From contig NW_024881313.1 of NCBI RefSeq assembly GCF_018691265.1, forward strand, positions 1,698,501 through 1,762,500: 64,000 nucleotides of DNA, in the 5' to 3' direction. Below, piece after piece: positions 1 to 13,739 of the stretch. Source of the stretch: Tyto alba (taxonomy: Eukaryota; Chordata; Aves; Strigiformes; Tytonidae). The number at the start of each line of letters is the position of its first letter. The first letter of the stretch is position 1. The translations under genes were made by a program, and so were the position numbers. Under the pieces are notes generated by a model, which was given only the letters and a program-made list of their open reading frames with translations, ran no database searches and was not told the origin of the DNA.

Positions 1-825
1 TGGCTGTTTGTGCAATAATCATTAGACCATGGCTTAAGGGAACAGTTGCAGACACCAGCCCTGTTGTTATTTGTGAAACTGGAATCCATTTAAAATCATT
101 CTCCAGCAGAGTTAGCTTGCTGGAATTATACCTGAAATACAGACTCTCTTGACCTGAAAAAATATTTTTGTCCCCTTCTACAGAGATGTTATGCATGCTT
201 CAAGTAAACATAGCTTATCTCACCCTACACAGCTGGAACCATGATCATAATGACTGAGTGGCTGTGAATTCTTCAATCACACTGATGAGCAGGTACTTGG
301 GTTTTGCACTGGGACACTGATCGAAATTGCAAATAAGTTAGGCCCAATCTTGCTAATTGTCTGTAAGGAGCCTTCCCAAAGCTGAAATCAAGGTCAAGAA
401 GATAAACAAAATAATAGACCCAGGTGTGGAACTTCTCAAATAACAAGCATGTGTACAGTGTGATCTGATCACAGGCATTTCACATGCAGCTAAAAAAAAA
501 AAAATATCGTATATGTTGAACACTGGTTTTACTGTGAATTGTTCATCCAGGCAGTTATCCATATTGTTTTCACAGTAATCTAGAGAAATAAAATGTTGGT
601 TCACTAAACTGAAGTTGAACTGGCAACCAGCAGTGTCCTGAGATAACTTCTATCTCTGCATATTGCTAGGGAAAGTTCCACAAAGAAGCTTTTAATAGCT
701 ATCTTGAATGCTGAGGTCGTTAACTATTGCAGTGGCTAGTGTGTGACTCAAAACATCAACCATATGGAAAGAAAATGAAACAAACCAAAATAATTGAAAG
801 TAAACTCCCATAAATTAACAGGTTT

Positions 826-894
826 GGGTTTGTTGTTTTTTTGTTTGTTTGTTTGGGTTTTTTTGTTTGCCTTTTTTTTTTTTTTTTTTTTTTT
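826..894. repeat. GTTT-type repeat ending in T23
   Basis: Irregular GTTT/GGGTTT repeats lead into 23 T residues (872-894). This is low-complexity sequence; similar tracts occur at 1978-2012 and, in complement, at 9379-9417 and 21085-21133. Confidence 0.9.
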
Positions 895-2714
895 AAATAA
901 AGCACCTTCCTCTGCAAAGCGAGAATTTCACTAAATTGTGAGTATTAAAAAATATAGAGAATCACGACAATATATAGACATATTAGAAGTCATGTTAATC
1001 CCCATTAGCATTTAGAATCTATCCAAATCTATGGATTTATGACTATTATTAATGATTATATTCCTTAATGTCTGTTTACACAGACTTTTTACCTTCTTCT
1101 TCAAAAGACTATATACCAAAGCAGAATATTTCTGTAATTAATTACTATTAAATTTGGTTTTAAAAATACATTCATAAAAATAAAACCTAAACCAAGTTAT
1201 ATATTCATAACTACACATATTCACCTTCTGAACAAATCTTTGCATCCACATATAAATAAAACAAATAACTATGCAATATAGACTAAAAACCATCATAATA
1301 TTTTTTTATTGTATGGGGACTCTTTTGTCATTTAGGACTCTATAGTTCTAAATCTAGTAGATGAATCTAGCAGAAAATGACCATTCTGTTATCTATTTAT
1401 CTTCACTGACACAGATTCTTAAATTTCATAAAATTACTTGAGTTTGTTTTGATTTATCTGCCATTTATATAGTTCTCAGATGTGCTAACACATCAGAGGG
1501 CTGCTCTGTTGACGGCAGGTTGTCTCCAATTTCCACCTGCTATACTGTATTAAAATAGATATGAGAGTATTAAATACATCAGCAACACTACTTAGTGTAA
1601 TTGCCATGGGGATGTTATTCCATCATTATTGAGACATATCATGGTGCAGAAGATAACCCTAGTCTGCAGTGTATGCCAGGAAAATATTTTTGACACATTC
1701 TGTAACTGAAGCTAAGCCTAGCAAAAACTGAATTACAAACAACAAGAAGAACGGTAGGTAACAAGTGCCCCCCTGAGCCATTTTGCATAAACTTGAACTA
1801 ATTCTATAAACTGGTTGAATTTTGTGGTTGGTTTCATCCCAGAGACTGTGACTATAAAAGGGAAATATTCTTCAAGATAGTTTTCATTTTGAAGGCAAAG
1901 CGATTTAAAAATAGACACTTTTTTTTAACTTTTCCATAAAAGCCCTAAACAATGTATTTTAAATCTCTAAAAGTGGTGGGTTTTTTTGTTTGTTTTTTTT
2001 TTGTTTGTTTTTAAATTCTGATAGACTCCCCAAATTAAAGAATCCATTATTTACACAGCCTCATTTCAACTGTTTCATACAAAAATACAGAGCTAACCAC
2101 CACAAAAATATCTAACATTTTCTCACTGAAACAATGGGAAGCAATATCTATATTACAAAGGTCCGTATTTCAAAAAAACAAAGGTAAATAAGTTAAGTAG
2201 ACATAATCTAGTAAACCAAAAGCTTGGGCCACAATCAGGAAGGAAAAAAAAGAAATCTCATCCCTTCCTTATTCCACTCCAGTAGAAATTAAAGGAGGAA
2301 AAAAAGACAAGATTTGTACATACACTTCCTGTCAAGTTTTTGCTTAAGTCCTTTTCTAAATCAGGGCTTTGGTAAGCAATTTAAGCACAAGAAATGTGAT
2401 TTATCATCCCTAAGATGTCCTCTTTCCCTTGGGATCTGAAATACATACAGAAACCCATTGTAAATCTCCCAACAGACAAACAACTGAGAAGATGTTTGGT
2501 GTGATGATAAAGCAGAACAAAAACAACTTTATGAGAGAAGTCGGTGCTGATAAGGCCGCTTTTCAAAGGACGCAAATCACTGAACAGAATTTAAAAACAG
2601 GCAATTGGGACACAGGGTATAGGCAAAGGATATGTGCTCTGACAGAATAACCAGAGCTCCACTTTGTTTTCTAAAAATGCAAGATTTTACTATGATTTTC
2701 AATTCCAGATTATT

Positions 2715-2736
2715 CCCCCCCCCCCCCCCCCCCCCC
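2715..2736. repeat. 22-nt C homopolymer
   Basis: Twenty-two consecutive C residues lie in AT-rich intron sequence (left flank ...AGATTATT, right flank ATTTACC). No element is recognisable around it. Confidence 0.95.
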
Positions 2737-3508
2737 ATTTACCATGCATAGCACTGTTTGGTAGACAAATATTGCTATATTCAAGAATCATGTATACATC
2801 TGAATATTTTTTTACTGCAATTTTTGGAAACACTTAGAAGGATAATTTCACTTTATTGCAGGTTCTTATTGCTCCTTTCAGCATTGAAAAACTCTTAATA
2901 AATAGAATATCTTGATTATGATTTTTCTACACAATAATTAAGCTAAATGGATAATCTGACTGCACAGGAGATTAGAAGGTGCATGGTGTTGTTTTAATTT
3001 CCAAGGCATGTCTTTCTTACCACATATAAAGACACACGGTAGTTATGAACAACTGGAGCATTTGGAGTCCTGCACATCATTAAAGTGAAAGGTATGTCAC
3101 TATCCTGGTTTTCAGCAGTAGTAGGCCATAAAATAGACATGTCATCATTTGGTGGTAACTGCAGTTGATTCAATAAAAGCATAATACATGCCTCCTTAAT
3201 GATATGTGTGCTGCAAGATATTTAAACATTTTTTGTTCTCTACTAAAATTAATTTTCTCCATGCCATTTAACAGGGCTAAAAGACTCCAAGACACTCCAA
3301 TATGTGATATTTAGGAAAACTTGACTCACAGCTTTGTGTGAGACTTTCAGCTATATTTTCTGGGATTTTTTTTTTGATTACAGCATAATATACCTTACCA
3401 GCTCTATTATTCCTAGATAAAAATTAAAAAATAAAATGAAGGCATGAAATGGCTGGTCAACAAGGGGAAAATTACTTTATAAATATGTGACAGTACAAGT
3501 AGATGTAA

Positions 3509-3605
3509 TCATAAAATCACAGAATGGTTAGGGTTGGAAGGGACCTTAGAGATCATCTAGCTCCAACCCCCCTGCCATGGACAGAGATACCTTCCACTAG
3601 ATCAT
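3509..3605 (-). mobile_element. CR1 LINE, 3'-terminal fragment
   Basis: The plus strand reads ATCATAAAATCACAGAATGG and continues GGTTGGAAGGGACCTTAGAGATCATCTA, split here as two motifs. This is the reverse complement of the conserved 3' end of avian CR1, including its terminal octamer-like repeats. Similarity stops at about 3605. The copy is a very short, 5'-truncated insertion, which is the usual state of CR1. No coding sequence is left. Confidence 0.9.
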
Positions 3606-6600
3606 AGTAAACGGTAGACAGAAATAGCAATACACACTAAAAATAAGCATGTGGTCACAGCAGTTGACATACTTTATCATCTCTGTGTTTTCTTCTATTT
3701 TTCTATTTTTGTAGATTTTCTTTTTTCTTTAATTCTACAGTATCTAATTCTAGACACCTTGCCTTGTTTTCCCCTGCTATTGTTGTTAATAATTTGTCAC
3801 ACACATTTTTGTGTCTGCCTCTTGTTTACATTGTTTTAAATTATGTATCATTTAAAGAAAATGAAAATATGAAAATAAACTAGTGAAACTATCAGCATGT
3901 TTTCAGGGAGAACACACTACGGTCTACAGAATTTTAGAAGTGAAATGAACATATCTCTAAAAGAGATAACAGACAAAGGGATTTTTTTCATTAAGAAGCT
4001 CACATAAAATATACTTACAAAATATAAACAGCTAGTGACAGAAACACTAAGAATTTGTATTTACAAAATAAACTAAAAACTATCTTCTATGATAAGACAA
4101 TAACAGTAAGAATCAAGTTGCATTTTTAATCAAAATTTGAGCAGAATTACTTTTTTTAAATGCTACTTTTTGCATTTTGGTATGTGTATCATCTGATAAT
4201 AACACACCCAAAGAAGTTTGCACAGAATATTGCAAAAAGCACTAGTCGTCAATATGATCTTCAGCAGTAGGATATATAACAGTTTTTTCCTTCAGTTGAT
4301 TACTATTAGTGTAGTTATATTTTCACCTAACACTCCAATAGATTGAAAGAACAATTATAATTATGGTCTCCATTTACAGCTAACAATATCCAAGAATATT
4401 CTTTTGTTTCTGTGTATCAAACCTCCATCTTGTCTCCTTGCTACATCTGTGGTAGCTGTTGAAAAGGTGGGAATAATTTTTATGAACTTTTGTTGCATAT
4501 ATTTATCAATGTTTCAAAATGTTGCTTTCCATGTTATGCATGCTCATTCATGTCACAGCCATGCTTTATTTATGAAATGTCTGTATAATGATAGATTATT
4601 TATACTCTGATATTTATGGCACATCCTTATCTGAAAGTCTGTATGAAATCGTCCAAGAAGCAGCAGAAATAGCAACACTTAACATGAAAGCCTATTATTA
4701 AAAATGGATGGCAAACAAGGCTTACAGTATTAAGTGCTTAAAAAAATAAATAAATAGGTGTTTTCCTCTGTTGCCTTGCAAATAGAAATCTGACTTTAAG
4801 GTTCACCATTCAGGGATTAATGCGTATCTTTCTGTCTACACATGGGCATAAGAGTATTTGAAATATTTCTGTCGAACAAGAGGCTATTGCTAAGCTACAG
4901 TGTCCTGTGGATATTTATGCTTCCTCAGAAGGTTTAAAGGTTAGGATTTAATTAAATTTAAACTTCTGAAATGTATCCCCATGAAATAATTATTTCCTTT
5001 ACAATTCAAAAGATATTTTTCTTTGTAATATTATGTAAAAGCTTGTTTTTATGTGTTTCAAATACTTTCTTGGTGAAATCTTAAAGAATATGTTAAGAGA
5101 AAAATCTTCCAATGTCACCACTCACATGATTTATACACAAACAATTAGAGAGTGGGCTTGGACAAACTCATATAGCTCAAAACAAGAGAAGAGACTAAGG
5201 CCTAGCCCACAATGAGTTGGGAGTCAACAGGGTTGAGTATGCTGGTTTATCAGCAAGTAACAAATTAAGTTCTTCCTAAGCAGGAATAGTGGACATGGTA
5301 ACTGAACAACAGCTGGACTGTCAGCCAGCTATGCATGTGAAGAGTACGTGGGTCACAGAAGAAGGTATTTGTAATCCTGCTCTTCACTGACCATGTACAA
5401 CCACCCTTTATGCAAAAGTGAAAAAGGCATCATACATATGGAAGGATACACTGAGGAATATAACCGTAAAAAAATACTATGTTTCCAGAAGTCAAGGAAA
5501 GGAAGAAAAAGGAAAATTAGTATGCCAGAAACAGGTATTCTAATGGGTCTATCATAGTATAATTTCTGTACATTGAGTTTCTGAAAGAGTAGTATATATG
5601 CATTTTCAGCTTAAGTCTTAACAGTCTTTATCAAATAAAAGGCTCTGGACTTCCATCTATTTAACTGAACTATCCCATCTATCTCATTCTCGCTCCTACA
5701 AAGGGAGTGTGAAGCATTCACACAAAGAAAGATTGTAGCTGGCTATACGAGGTAGAAAGAAATAAAACTTAAGTCCTGCAACTTTATAAGTTCAATGAAG
5801 TAGATAGAATCAAAAAAGAAGAAAAAAAAAAAAAAAAAAAAAGAATCTCTCACAGCGACAGGTTAGGTTGTTAATTTTTGTGATGTTTTAAAAAATTACT
5901 TTGCATTCAGAAAGTATAGATAAATCCAATTAGGAAAAACGTAAAAGCAGAAAATAAAAGAGTAAGAGGGCACAAAATGGTAAGAAATAACAGTAAAACC
6001 AGGGATAAAATTTAAAATGAACATGGAAATAAACCCTTTCCTACGACATTTTTCTATTTCAGCTAATTTGGCAATGAGAAGTGGAGAACAAGTAGTTACA
6101 GTAGAAGCCAAAAACCTTTTCAAAACACAACTGACATCAAGAAACCCCACATTTCTGTTTATCTGACGTTTCATAAACAATATTATATCTTTATTATTGC
6201 TCTGTCGATGACATACAGCAACAACTCTAACGGTACAGCTTCACAAACAGTCAGTACTATTTCAGAAGTCACCAGAACTTAGCGCAACATTACCGCTCTG
6301 CTAAACAGGGATCGGACTTGAGGATTACTGACAATTTTCTAATATTAAGTTGATAACATTGACCACTCACTCCAAGAGAAAACTTGGAAAATTTAGGTTT
6401 AACCAGGGTAAAAAAAGATTACTTTTTTTTTGTAAGTCTTGGTAGTTTAACTGAAATCTGTTTGTAAAAATATTCATTCACAGCAGTAAGTTAAAAAAAT
6501 TTGTGTCACTTCTATTTAAATAATACAGTGCTAATGAATTTGAGAAAGAAATAATTCCTTAGTAATAAAGAATAATAGCTAATATTTTGCAGGACGTTGT

Positions 6601-6938
6601 ACATCATCAAAATGTTTTACAAATAATAAATATTCTTCATAGCCCTCTTGCAAGTTAGGTGTACATGATACCTTATTTCAAGGATGGAAGAAAAATGAGT
6701 TAAGGAATTCTGTTAATTAGCCTTGTAACAATAACTGTCTCAATATCCAGAATGAAAGAGTAAATTAGATTGTCTAACATGCTAGCCTTTTACTCAAACC
6801 TAGAACTACCAGATATCTGAATTTCCCATCAGATTTGTCTCTTTATCCCACCCAAGCTTCTTTCCTAGGAAGAATTTCAGAATTTCACACATTTGTCTGC
6901 AATACATACTGATATCCTATGGACTTCTAAAGGAGCAG
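3606..6938. other. Intron 1, AT-rich, no genes seen
   Basis: Single-copy-looking sequence between two CR1 copies. It holds an A/G-rich stretch (about 5140-5540) and an A21 tract (5822-5842). Nothing with coding or splicing signals stands out. Confidence 0.7.
5822..5842. repeat. A21 homopolymer
   Basis: Twenty-one A residues at the end of an A/G-rich run. Equal or similar A tracts lie at 20483-20498, 20540-20560 and 34085-34105. Confidence 0.9.
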
Positions 6939-8060
6939 ATCATAGAATGGTTTGGGTTGGAAGGGATCTTAAAGATCATCTAAATTTCCAACCCCCTGCC
7001 CCGGGCAGGGCCCCCTTCCCCCAGCCCAGGGGGCTCCCAGCCCCATCCAACCTGGCCTTGAACCCTTCCAGGGAGGGGGCACCCACAGCTGCTCTGGGCA
7101 CTCTGGGCCAGTGTCCCATGAACCTCACAGTGAACAATTACTTCCTTGCACCTAATCTAAATCTGTCCTCTTTCAGTTTAAACTGTTATCCCTCATCCTA
7201 TCACTACACTCCCCGATAAAGAGTCCCTCCTCACCTTTCCTGTAGGCACCCTTTATGTACAGAAAAACCACTACAAGGTCCCTCCAGAGCCTTCTCTTCT
7301 CTAGACTGAACAACCCCAACTCTCTCAGCCTGTCCTCATAGAAAAGGTGCTTCAGCCCCCTGATCATCTTTCATGGCCTCCTCTGGACCCACTCAAGAAG
7401 GTGTGTGCCTTTCTGATGCTGGGGGCCCCAGAGCTGGACCCAGCACTGCAGGTGGGGTCACACAAGAGCAAAGCAGAGGGGAGAATCCCCGCCCTCGACC
7501 TGCAGGCCACACTTCTCCTGATGCAGCCCAGGGCACGTTGGCTTTCTGGGCTGCGAGCGCACACTGCTGACTCACAGTCAGTTTTCCATCTACTACTATT
7601 CCCAAGTCCTTCTCCACGGGGCTGCTCTCAGTCCCCTCATCCCCCAGCCCAAATTTGTGCTTGAGATTGCCCCAACCCACATGTAGGACCTTGCCTTTGG
7701 CCTTGTTAAACTTGATGAGGTTTGCACAGGTCCACTTCTCTAACCTGTCCAGGTCCCTCTGGGTGGCATCCCTTCTCTCCAGTGTTCCAACTGCACCATA
7801 CAGCTTAGTGTCATTGGCAAACTTGCTGAAGGTGCGCTCATTCCCTCTGTCCCTGTCACCAACAAAGATGTTAAACAGTGCTGGTCCTAGTACTGACCTC
7901 TGAGGAATGCCACTTGGACATTGAGCTGTTGACTAACTCTTTAAGTGTGACCTTATCCTTACCCACTGAGTGGTCCATCCATCAATTTTATGTCTAAATT
8001 ACAGAAAAGGATGCCTGTGGGACACTGTTAAATGCTTTGCACAAATCCAGATGGCTAACA
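6939..8060 (-). mobile_element. CR1 LINE, 5'-truncated, with decayed reverse-transcriptase region
   Basis: The 3' end is at 6939 (ATCATAGAATGGTTTGGGTT on the plus strand). The minus strand carries the CR1 3' UTR and then the C-terminal part of ORF2 in broken frames: MIRGLKHLFYEDRLRELGLF (7367-7308), ALGCIRRSV in a second frame (around 7530) and [20 protein letters not shown] in a third (around 7610). Further 5' are the SKFANDTKL version of the RT active-site block (around 7820) and the LFNIF block (around 7875). Similarity fades near 8060, so the copy is heavily 5'-truncated. Frameshifts and stops show that it is long dead. CR1 elements insert by target-primed reverse transcription without a poly(A) tail. 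Confidence 0.92.
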
Positions 8061-11000
8061 GGACCACAGGACATCCAGAAATCATGGACAAAACCTTTAC
8101 TGATAGACAGACCATCAACACAACATGTGGATTACCACCTTCAGAAAACATGAAGTTTCCCATGTGTGTTGATCTGATCTCACTGGATTTGCTGGATATG
8201 CTGCTATAGGATGTCACACAGTCTTGTCAATGTTTCCTGACATTCAAGGTCTAGTGAGCACCTACTGTACCACCTCTCCATGCCCACTCTGTCTCTCTTG
8301 CAGATCATATGGACATGACAGGTCACCTTGATTAGTGCAATGCATCCATGGCATGTGAAACACTACAGATACCATATAGTACTCACACATAGAGGTTTTA
8401 TCTAAATTAAAGGACATATAGGAGACCTATTCAGACCGTATATCAAGTCTTTAATGCAAAGTCCTTAACAAGAGCAAGAGACATGACCTAAATTAGTTTG
8501 AATTAAAGTAATAGTAATGTTACAAAATAAAAACATCAAATACTTCCTATGAATCTGCTGACCATGTATTTTCACAATACAAAACGAAACACCTGTACAG
8601 CTGCAAGCAATATCAAGATAGAGGAAGATGACATTCCCATGGAAAATATTCTGGCTGGGATAGGTCTTATCTGCAGAGCTGCACTTTCAGCTCTCTTACC
8701 GTTTTGAAGGTTGGGCTTACAAGTTCCTGAGGAACAGTGGTGGAGAGCATGCAGGTGGTATTTCAAACCTGTCAGGGCTCACTCTGAAAAAGCATATGCT
8801 TTGGTGGCTGCTCAGTGCTCCTTCTGTTTTTCTGGAAAAGCAGGTTTCTTTTCTGATTAATACTATCTGAAACATTGTTATGGAACTGCTCTGTTCCACT
8901 GTAATCTCCGGATGGCCTGGAGGACTACAAACTAACATGAGGTAAATGGTAAACAGCAACCCAATCACTCCTGACCCACTTACGTTTCTTTGTAACCTAC
9001 ATTCATCTGTCTCTATATCTATTCTATTTAACTATCTCTGCGCTGCAAGACAAGGGTGGTACTGGGGTTTTAATTTTCAATTTAGCTTCATTAAGAACTG
9101 AATCAAGTTCAGACCTAGTGTAAAATCAGTGCAACCACAAACCTGTGAAATACTGTCCCCAGATTTTAATTTGGACAACAGATTTCAATACATTGTTCTG
9201 CAGATGTAAACTTCTGGTTATGATAAATATAACCAGTAGATTTAAGTTCAAATATAAGTACTAATTTGGTTTGTCTGAAACAGCATGTCATATTTGAACT
9301 GTTTCCAAATTGTATCACTGCAGGAGTTAGAACTTGCTGTAACATTTATATATATCGATATAGATGGATATATTATTAAAAACAAACAAACAAACAAACA
9401 AAAAAAACAACAAACCCAGATCAATATTCTTTAATGACCTAACTTCACAACTACCCTCCTGTATGTTCAATTAGTCACAGGGAGAAAAGACCATTCACTC
9501 TCCCTTTTGTCCCATCAATCTTCAGGCATTTATTCCTTACTTCCCTGCTCTAATCACTGGAGAGAAGGACACTTTTCAGGTGGCAAAAACACCATCTGGA
9601 GCTTCTTGTCCCTTTCCCATGCCTGGCAATCCATTTAGGAAGTCCATTCATAATAAAGACACTGAAACATTTGGTACTCCAGAAGTTCAATATTTTAATT
9701 TAAAACTCACTTCACTCCCTAGAATTATCTGAAAATTATAGGTGAATATTGACAAGAATGAAGTCTTTTGAAAAATAAGGCACTACAAGTTATAAATTGC
9801 ATGTTGACTCAGAGATGGTTGATTATGTATAAACTAACTTTGTATCTGTGTTTTGGGAACTATCAGGAGGGCTTGCTCCTTATTATTCAGTTTTCACATG
9901 TGGAAGTAAAAACACAGGCCAAGCCACCAAAACTCTCCTGTTTTCACTCCCTATTAATAAAGGTCTGTCATTCTACAATCATCAGTTCTGAAGGAAAAAT
10001 TGGAACCCACATCCTTATAATATTAACAAGTATTTTTGTGATGCTGATTATTATGTTATGAGTGCTGTAACTACACAGCTTTTCCTAACAGTGGATAAAA
10101 CTATTTTAAAATCCTTAATAGTATCCAAGGTGGTTCAGTTTATGTGGAAACTACTTTGATAGCATTTTCAACATTGCATAGAACAACAGTACATGATGCT
10201 CTGACACTGCATGCCAGATAATGTTGCTATTTTTAGGAAGAAGTGGTTTTCATGGGGACAACTCACTAAAGACTGCACGACTGATTAGAAGTAACTTCCA
10301 ATGTGCAATTCATTGGTCATTAGATTAGTAGGTATTTTAGTATTTTAAGAAAAATACAAGCAGGAACCAGACTATGATCCCCATCACTAAACTGGTTAAG
10401 TTCATACTCCTCAAGTACATTTTTAGGCAAAAAGAAAACACTATTCAGCAATATTAAAGGCATTAAATACCTGAATACACAGTCAAATCATGGTTTAATT
10501 ATCAGAACATACATTATGTGCATATTAAGGCTGCTACATATAGTACACATACATTCCAAAGCCCTCCTCAGGTTAGATGGGTTAAATTTATGCATATAAA
10601 CTTGGCTCTTTTCTTAAGTGTCTCAGCTATCCCCAGCTGCTTCATTTTGTGTGCTAATATATGATTTAGCTGGAACGGTGTAAAAATGAATGTTGCTAGA
10701 TAACTCCTTTAAGTGTCATTTATTTCTAGACCGTTTCAAGCAAATAAATTATTCCAGTTAAGTTAGGCAGTAATTTCTATTGACAAAATTAGTTCAACTT
10801 CCATCTGCTCCAGGAAGAGGCATGGAAAAAAATGTAAGACAAAACCAAAGTGACCTTGCTTTTGACCACTCTATTTTGCTTTCTGCATGAGTCCTCTTGA
10901 GAGGAATAGGTGCAATTCTGACAGTGTGATAAAAGATCCTTCCATAAAAGCAGAAAAAAGGTAGCAGAAAAATTGGTTCCACTATTTCTGGATGTGAGAA

Positions 11001-13707
11001 ATTTGAGGATTCATTAAGAGACTCTTATCATAAGTTTTATGCAGTTATGAAGAGTAGTTATATGGTTTATTTAAGACGTTTAATTAAAATGCATCCAAGA
11101 AGCACTAAAAATTAGGAACGCAAGATTCTCTCTGCAGTCAAAAGAGAGAAAAGCACTTCCCCTACTCCATTCTGTAAATAACTTAAAGCAGTTTTAAACA
11201 AAAAAAAGTGCCAAATTCACCATACCTTTCAGAGTTTCTTTCATCAGGAAAGTGAATCAGCTGAATCACTCAAAGCCCACTCCTAAATATCTTCAACCCG
11301 TCTTCAGTCCTTCTACTCACACTTGTGAGAGGGGCATTGACTGACAAATTTGTTAGCTAAAGAGGAGGAAGGCAGTTCTAAGAAAAGGCTCATATCTAAA
11401 ATAGCAAGAAGGACAACTGGCACAGATGACTGTCATACATCTTCTCAGCATTTCAACTGATTCATTTCTTCCCTCGCAGCAATAGGTTCAGAATTATTGT
11501 ATCAAAAATTCTCTTAGAATACTGAAGCCAAAGACATCTGAACTTGGAAAGCATCAGTGCAGAGTCAGTTAAGAGTCTATTTCAGAGGGTTATAAAGGGT
11601 GGTACTTAAACTGCTGTGGATTGCCCGTGCTTGCTGAATCTCTTAAGAAAGTTTTAATCTCTTGCAGCTTTTTGTAATAAAGAAAATAGAACATAAGTGT
11701 GTTCCCCACGCACATCTGACTCCCCCCAATATTTTCACTTCTCAACACTACACCAAATTCCTGTTTTAGGGGGATCCCCTGAATGCCTGTTTTCATCAAT
11801 ATTTAACAAGGGAGAAGAGGTCCGAAGGGTCCTGAGATGTTATAAGCTTCATAAAACAGTCAGGAGAGAAGTTATTTGCGCCCTATTTTTACAAGTTTTC
11901 AGTGTCAACTTGACTTTATTGCATTTCAGAAAATTAATATAGAAGCTCAACTGCAAGAGGAAACAAGCCTTCTTTGGCTCCAAAATCACTTGTTCCCCCA
12001 TTCACATACTTGCAAGAGATGAAGAGAGATATTTGTATCTGATGCTTTAACAAATTTTAAATTTTAGAATTTCAGCATTTTGTGAAATTAAGCAACAAAA
12101 AACATTAATGAAAAGGATTATACAAAGAAGCTTTCTAGATGCCTCTGATTTTAATATCATGATCACTGCTTACTAGAAGTAACCAGCTAGGGTCTAATGG
12201 TTCACATTTCTCATTACTGAGTTTATATTCCAGTTATGGGGAAGAGCGTGGGCTAGTGCTGTAGTTCCCATAAGACACCTATGAAATTAGTGTATTATTT
12301 ATGGAAATAAAAAGTGTCAGTACTTAAACCACCTGGTGAACAAGTAAGCAACTGAATGTCCCCACACTTCAAGGACAGCTCTCATTCTTAACAAAAGGAA
12401 TTTTGCACTGATCTGAGCTGAGTCAAGAGCTGTCTTGGGAGAAAGGTAGGGCCACTGATGCCTAATCTGAGTGGAAGAAACCTCAAAAAATACGGCTTTG
12501 AAGAAACAAATTAAATAAGTGCATATGACCAAAGGGATAGGAGGTTCTGTTCTTGATAATTTAGAAAACAGGAAGACACAACATGACAACTTAGAATATT
12601 TATAATAGTTATATTTTTGTTTTCAGTAGACTGAAAACAAATTCAGCTGTGCCTCAGAAAATGGAGTCAATAGCAGTAAAAACCACTGTTGACTCCTCAT
12701 GTGCTCCTGATGCTTCTCAAAGTGTGCTAGAACACAGCATAATAATCCTGAAGTTAGGAAATAACAAGCATGTGAATGTGATAAAATATATAAATTAATT
12801 ATTGGCACATTTCTATTTATTTTAAGTTTGTTTAGGTCATCTTCTTTTAGTTTTGGGATTTCTTTAATTTTTAAACATTTGTGTAATTTCCTTTTTACTT
12901 TTGGTCTGAAAGCTGCATTATTAGAAGGACTCTTTGGAAAGTAGAAAGTACACTTCTAGAGGAAATTTTTTTTCTCCTGGACATTTAAAGCAACATTTAT
13001 ATGGAAAGTTTTTGTCTTGCTGACTGAGCATTAATGCTGTGAAAGATATGTGTTGCAAGTAAAGATAGAATTCCTCTTTATAGACATGCTGTTTCATCAG
13101 TGTAGGTTGTTACAAATCCCTTGTCATGAAAAAAAACCCTCAATAAAAAATAATTCATCAAAGTCTGTGATTGAGAACATTCCAAGTTTAGAAAAAGAGA
13201 TATTTTCTGTTTCTAATGCAGAATGAGCATCTGTGACCTAGACTATCTAGTTCTGTGCTTTGTTCCTTTGGGTTTGCCACCAGTATAGTTTAAACCAAGT
13301 TTAACATTTTCTGCTAGCCTGGTCTTTTTACGAGAGTAATTTTGGAGAAACAGGGTAAGGATGGAAACACACTTCTCATGTACAATAACCCATTCACATA
13401 AAGTAACCATCCTACAGAAAGAATTAAAGGTGTGAAATACATCCCTCCCACAGCAAGAATGGGATAGATATGGTGCAAGGGTGTCTTTTAGTTGTGGAAT
13501 TTTCATAACTGTAACTCTGGTAGTAATCTGCATTTGTGGAAATAAGATATATCCCTCATTCTTCTAACTTCTTTCTCTCTTGCAATTATCCAGTACTCTA
13601 CCACTATACTTGAACAACCGAATTACTTAGACACTACTAGAGATCCTGAATCTATTTTGACCATCATGACCTTTCTTGAGTAACAAAATACAAAAGGTTT
13701 CTGAAAA

Positions 13708-13711
<4 letters not shown>

Positions 13712-13739
<28 letters not shown>
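13712..13739. repeat. T28 homopolymer
   Basis: Twenty-eight consecutive T residues in intron 1. No retrotransposon is recognisable next to it. Confidence 0.93.

Larger units (their letters stand above)
1..3508. other. Intron 1, AT-rich, no genes seen
   Basis: Apart from the T23 tract (872-894), GT-rich low-complexity sequence near 1978-2012 and the C22 run (2715-2736), I see no repeat family, RNA gene or exon. The short open frames are what AT-rich DNA gives by chance. Confidence 0.7.
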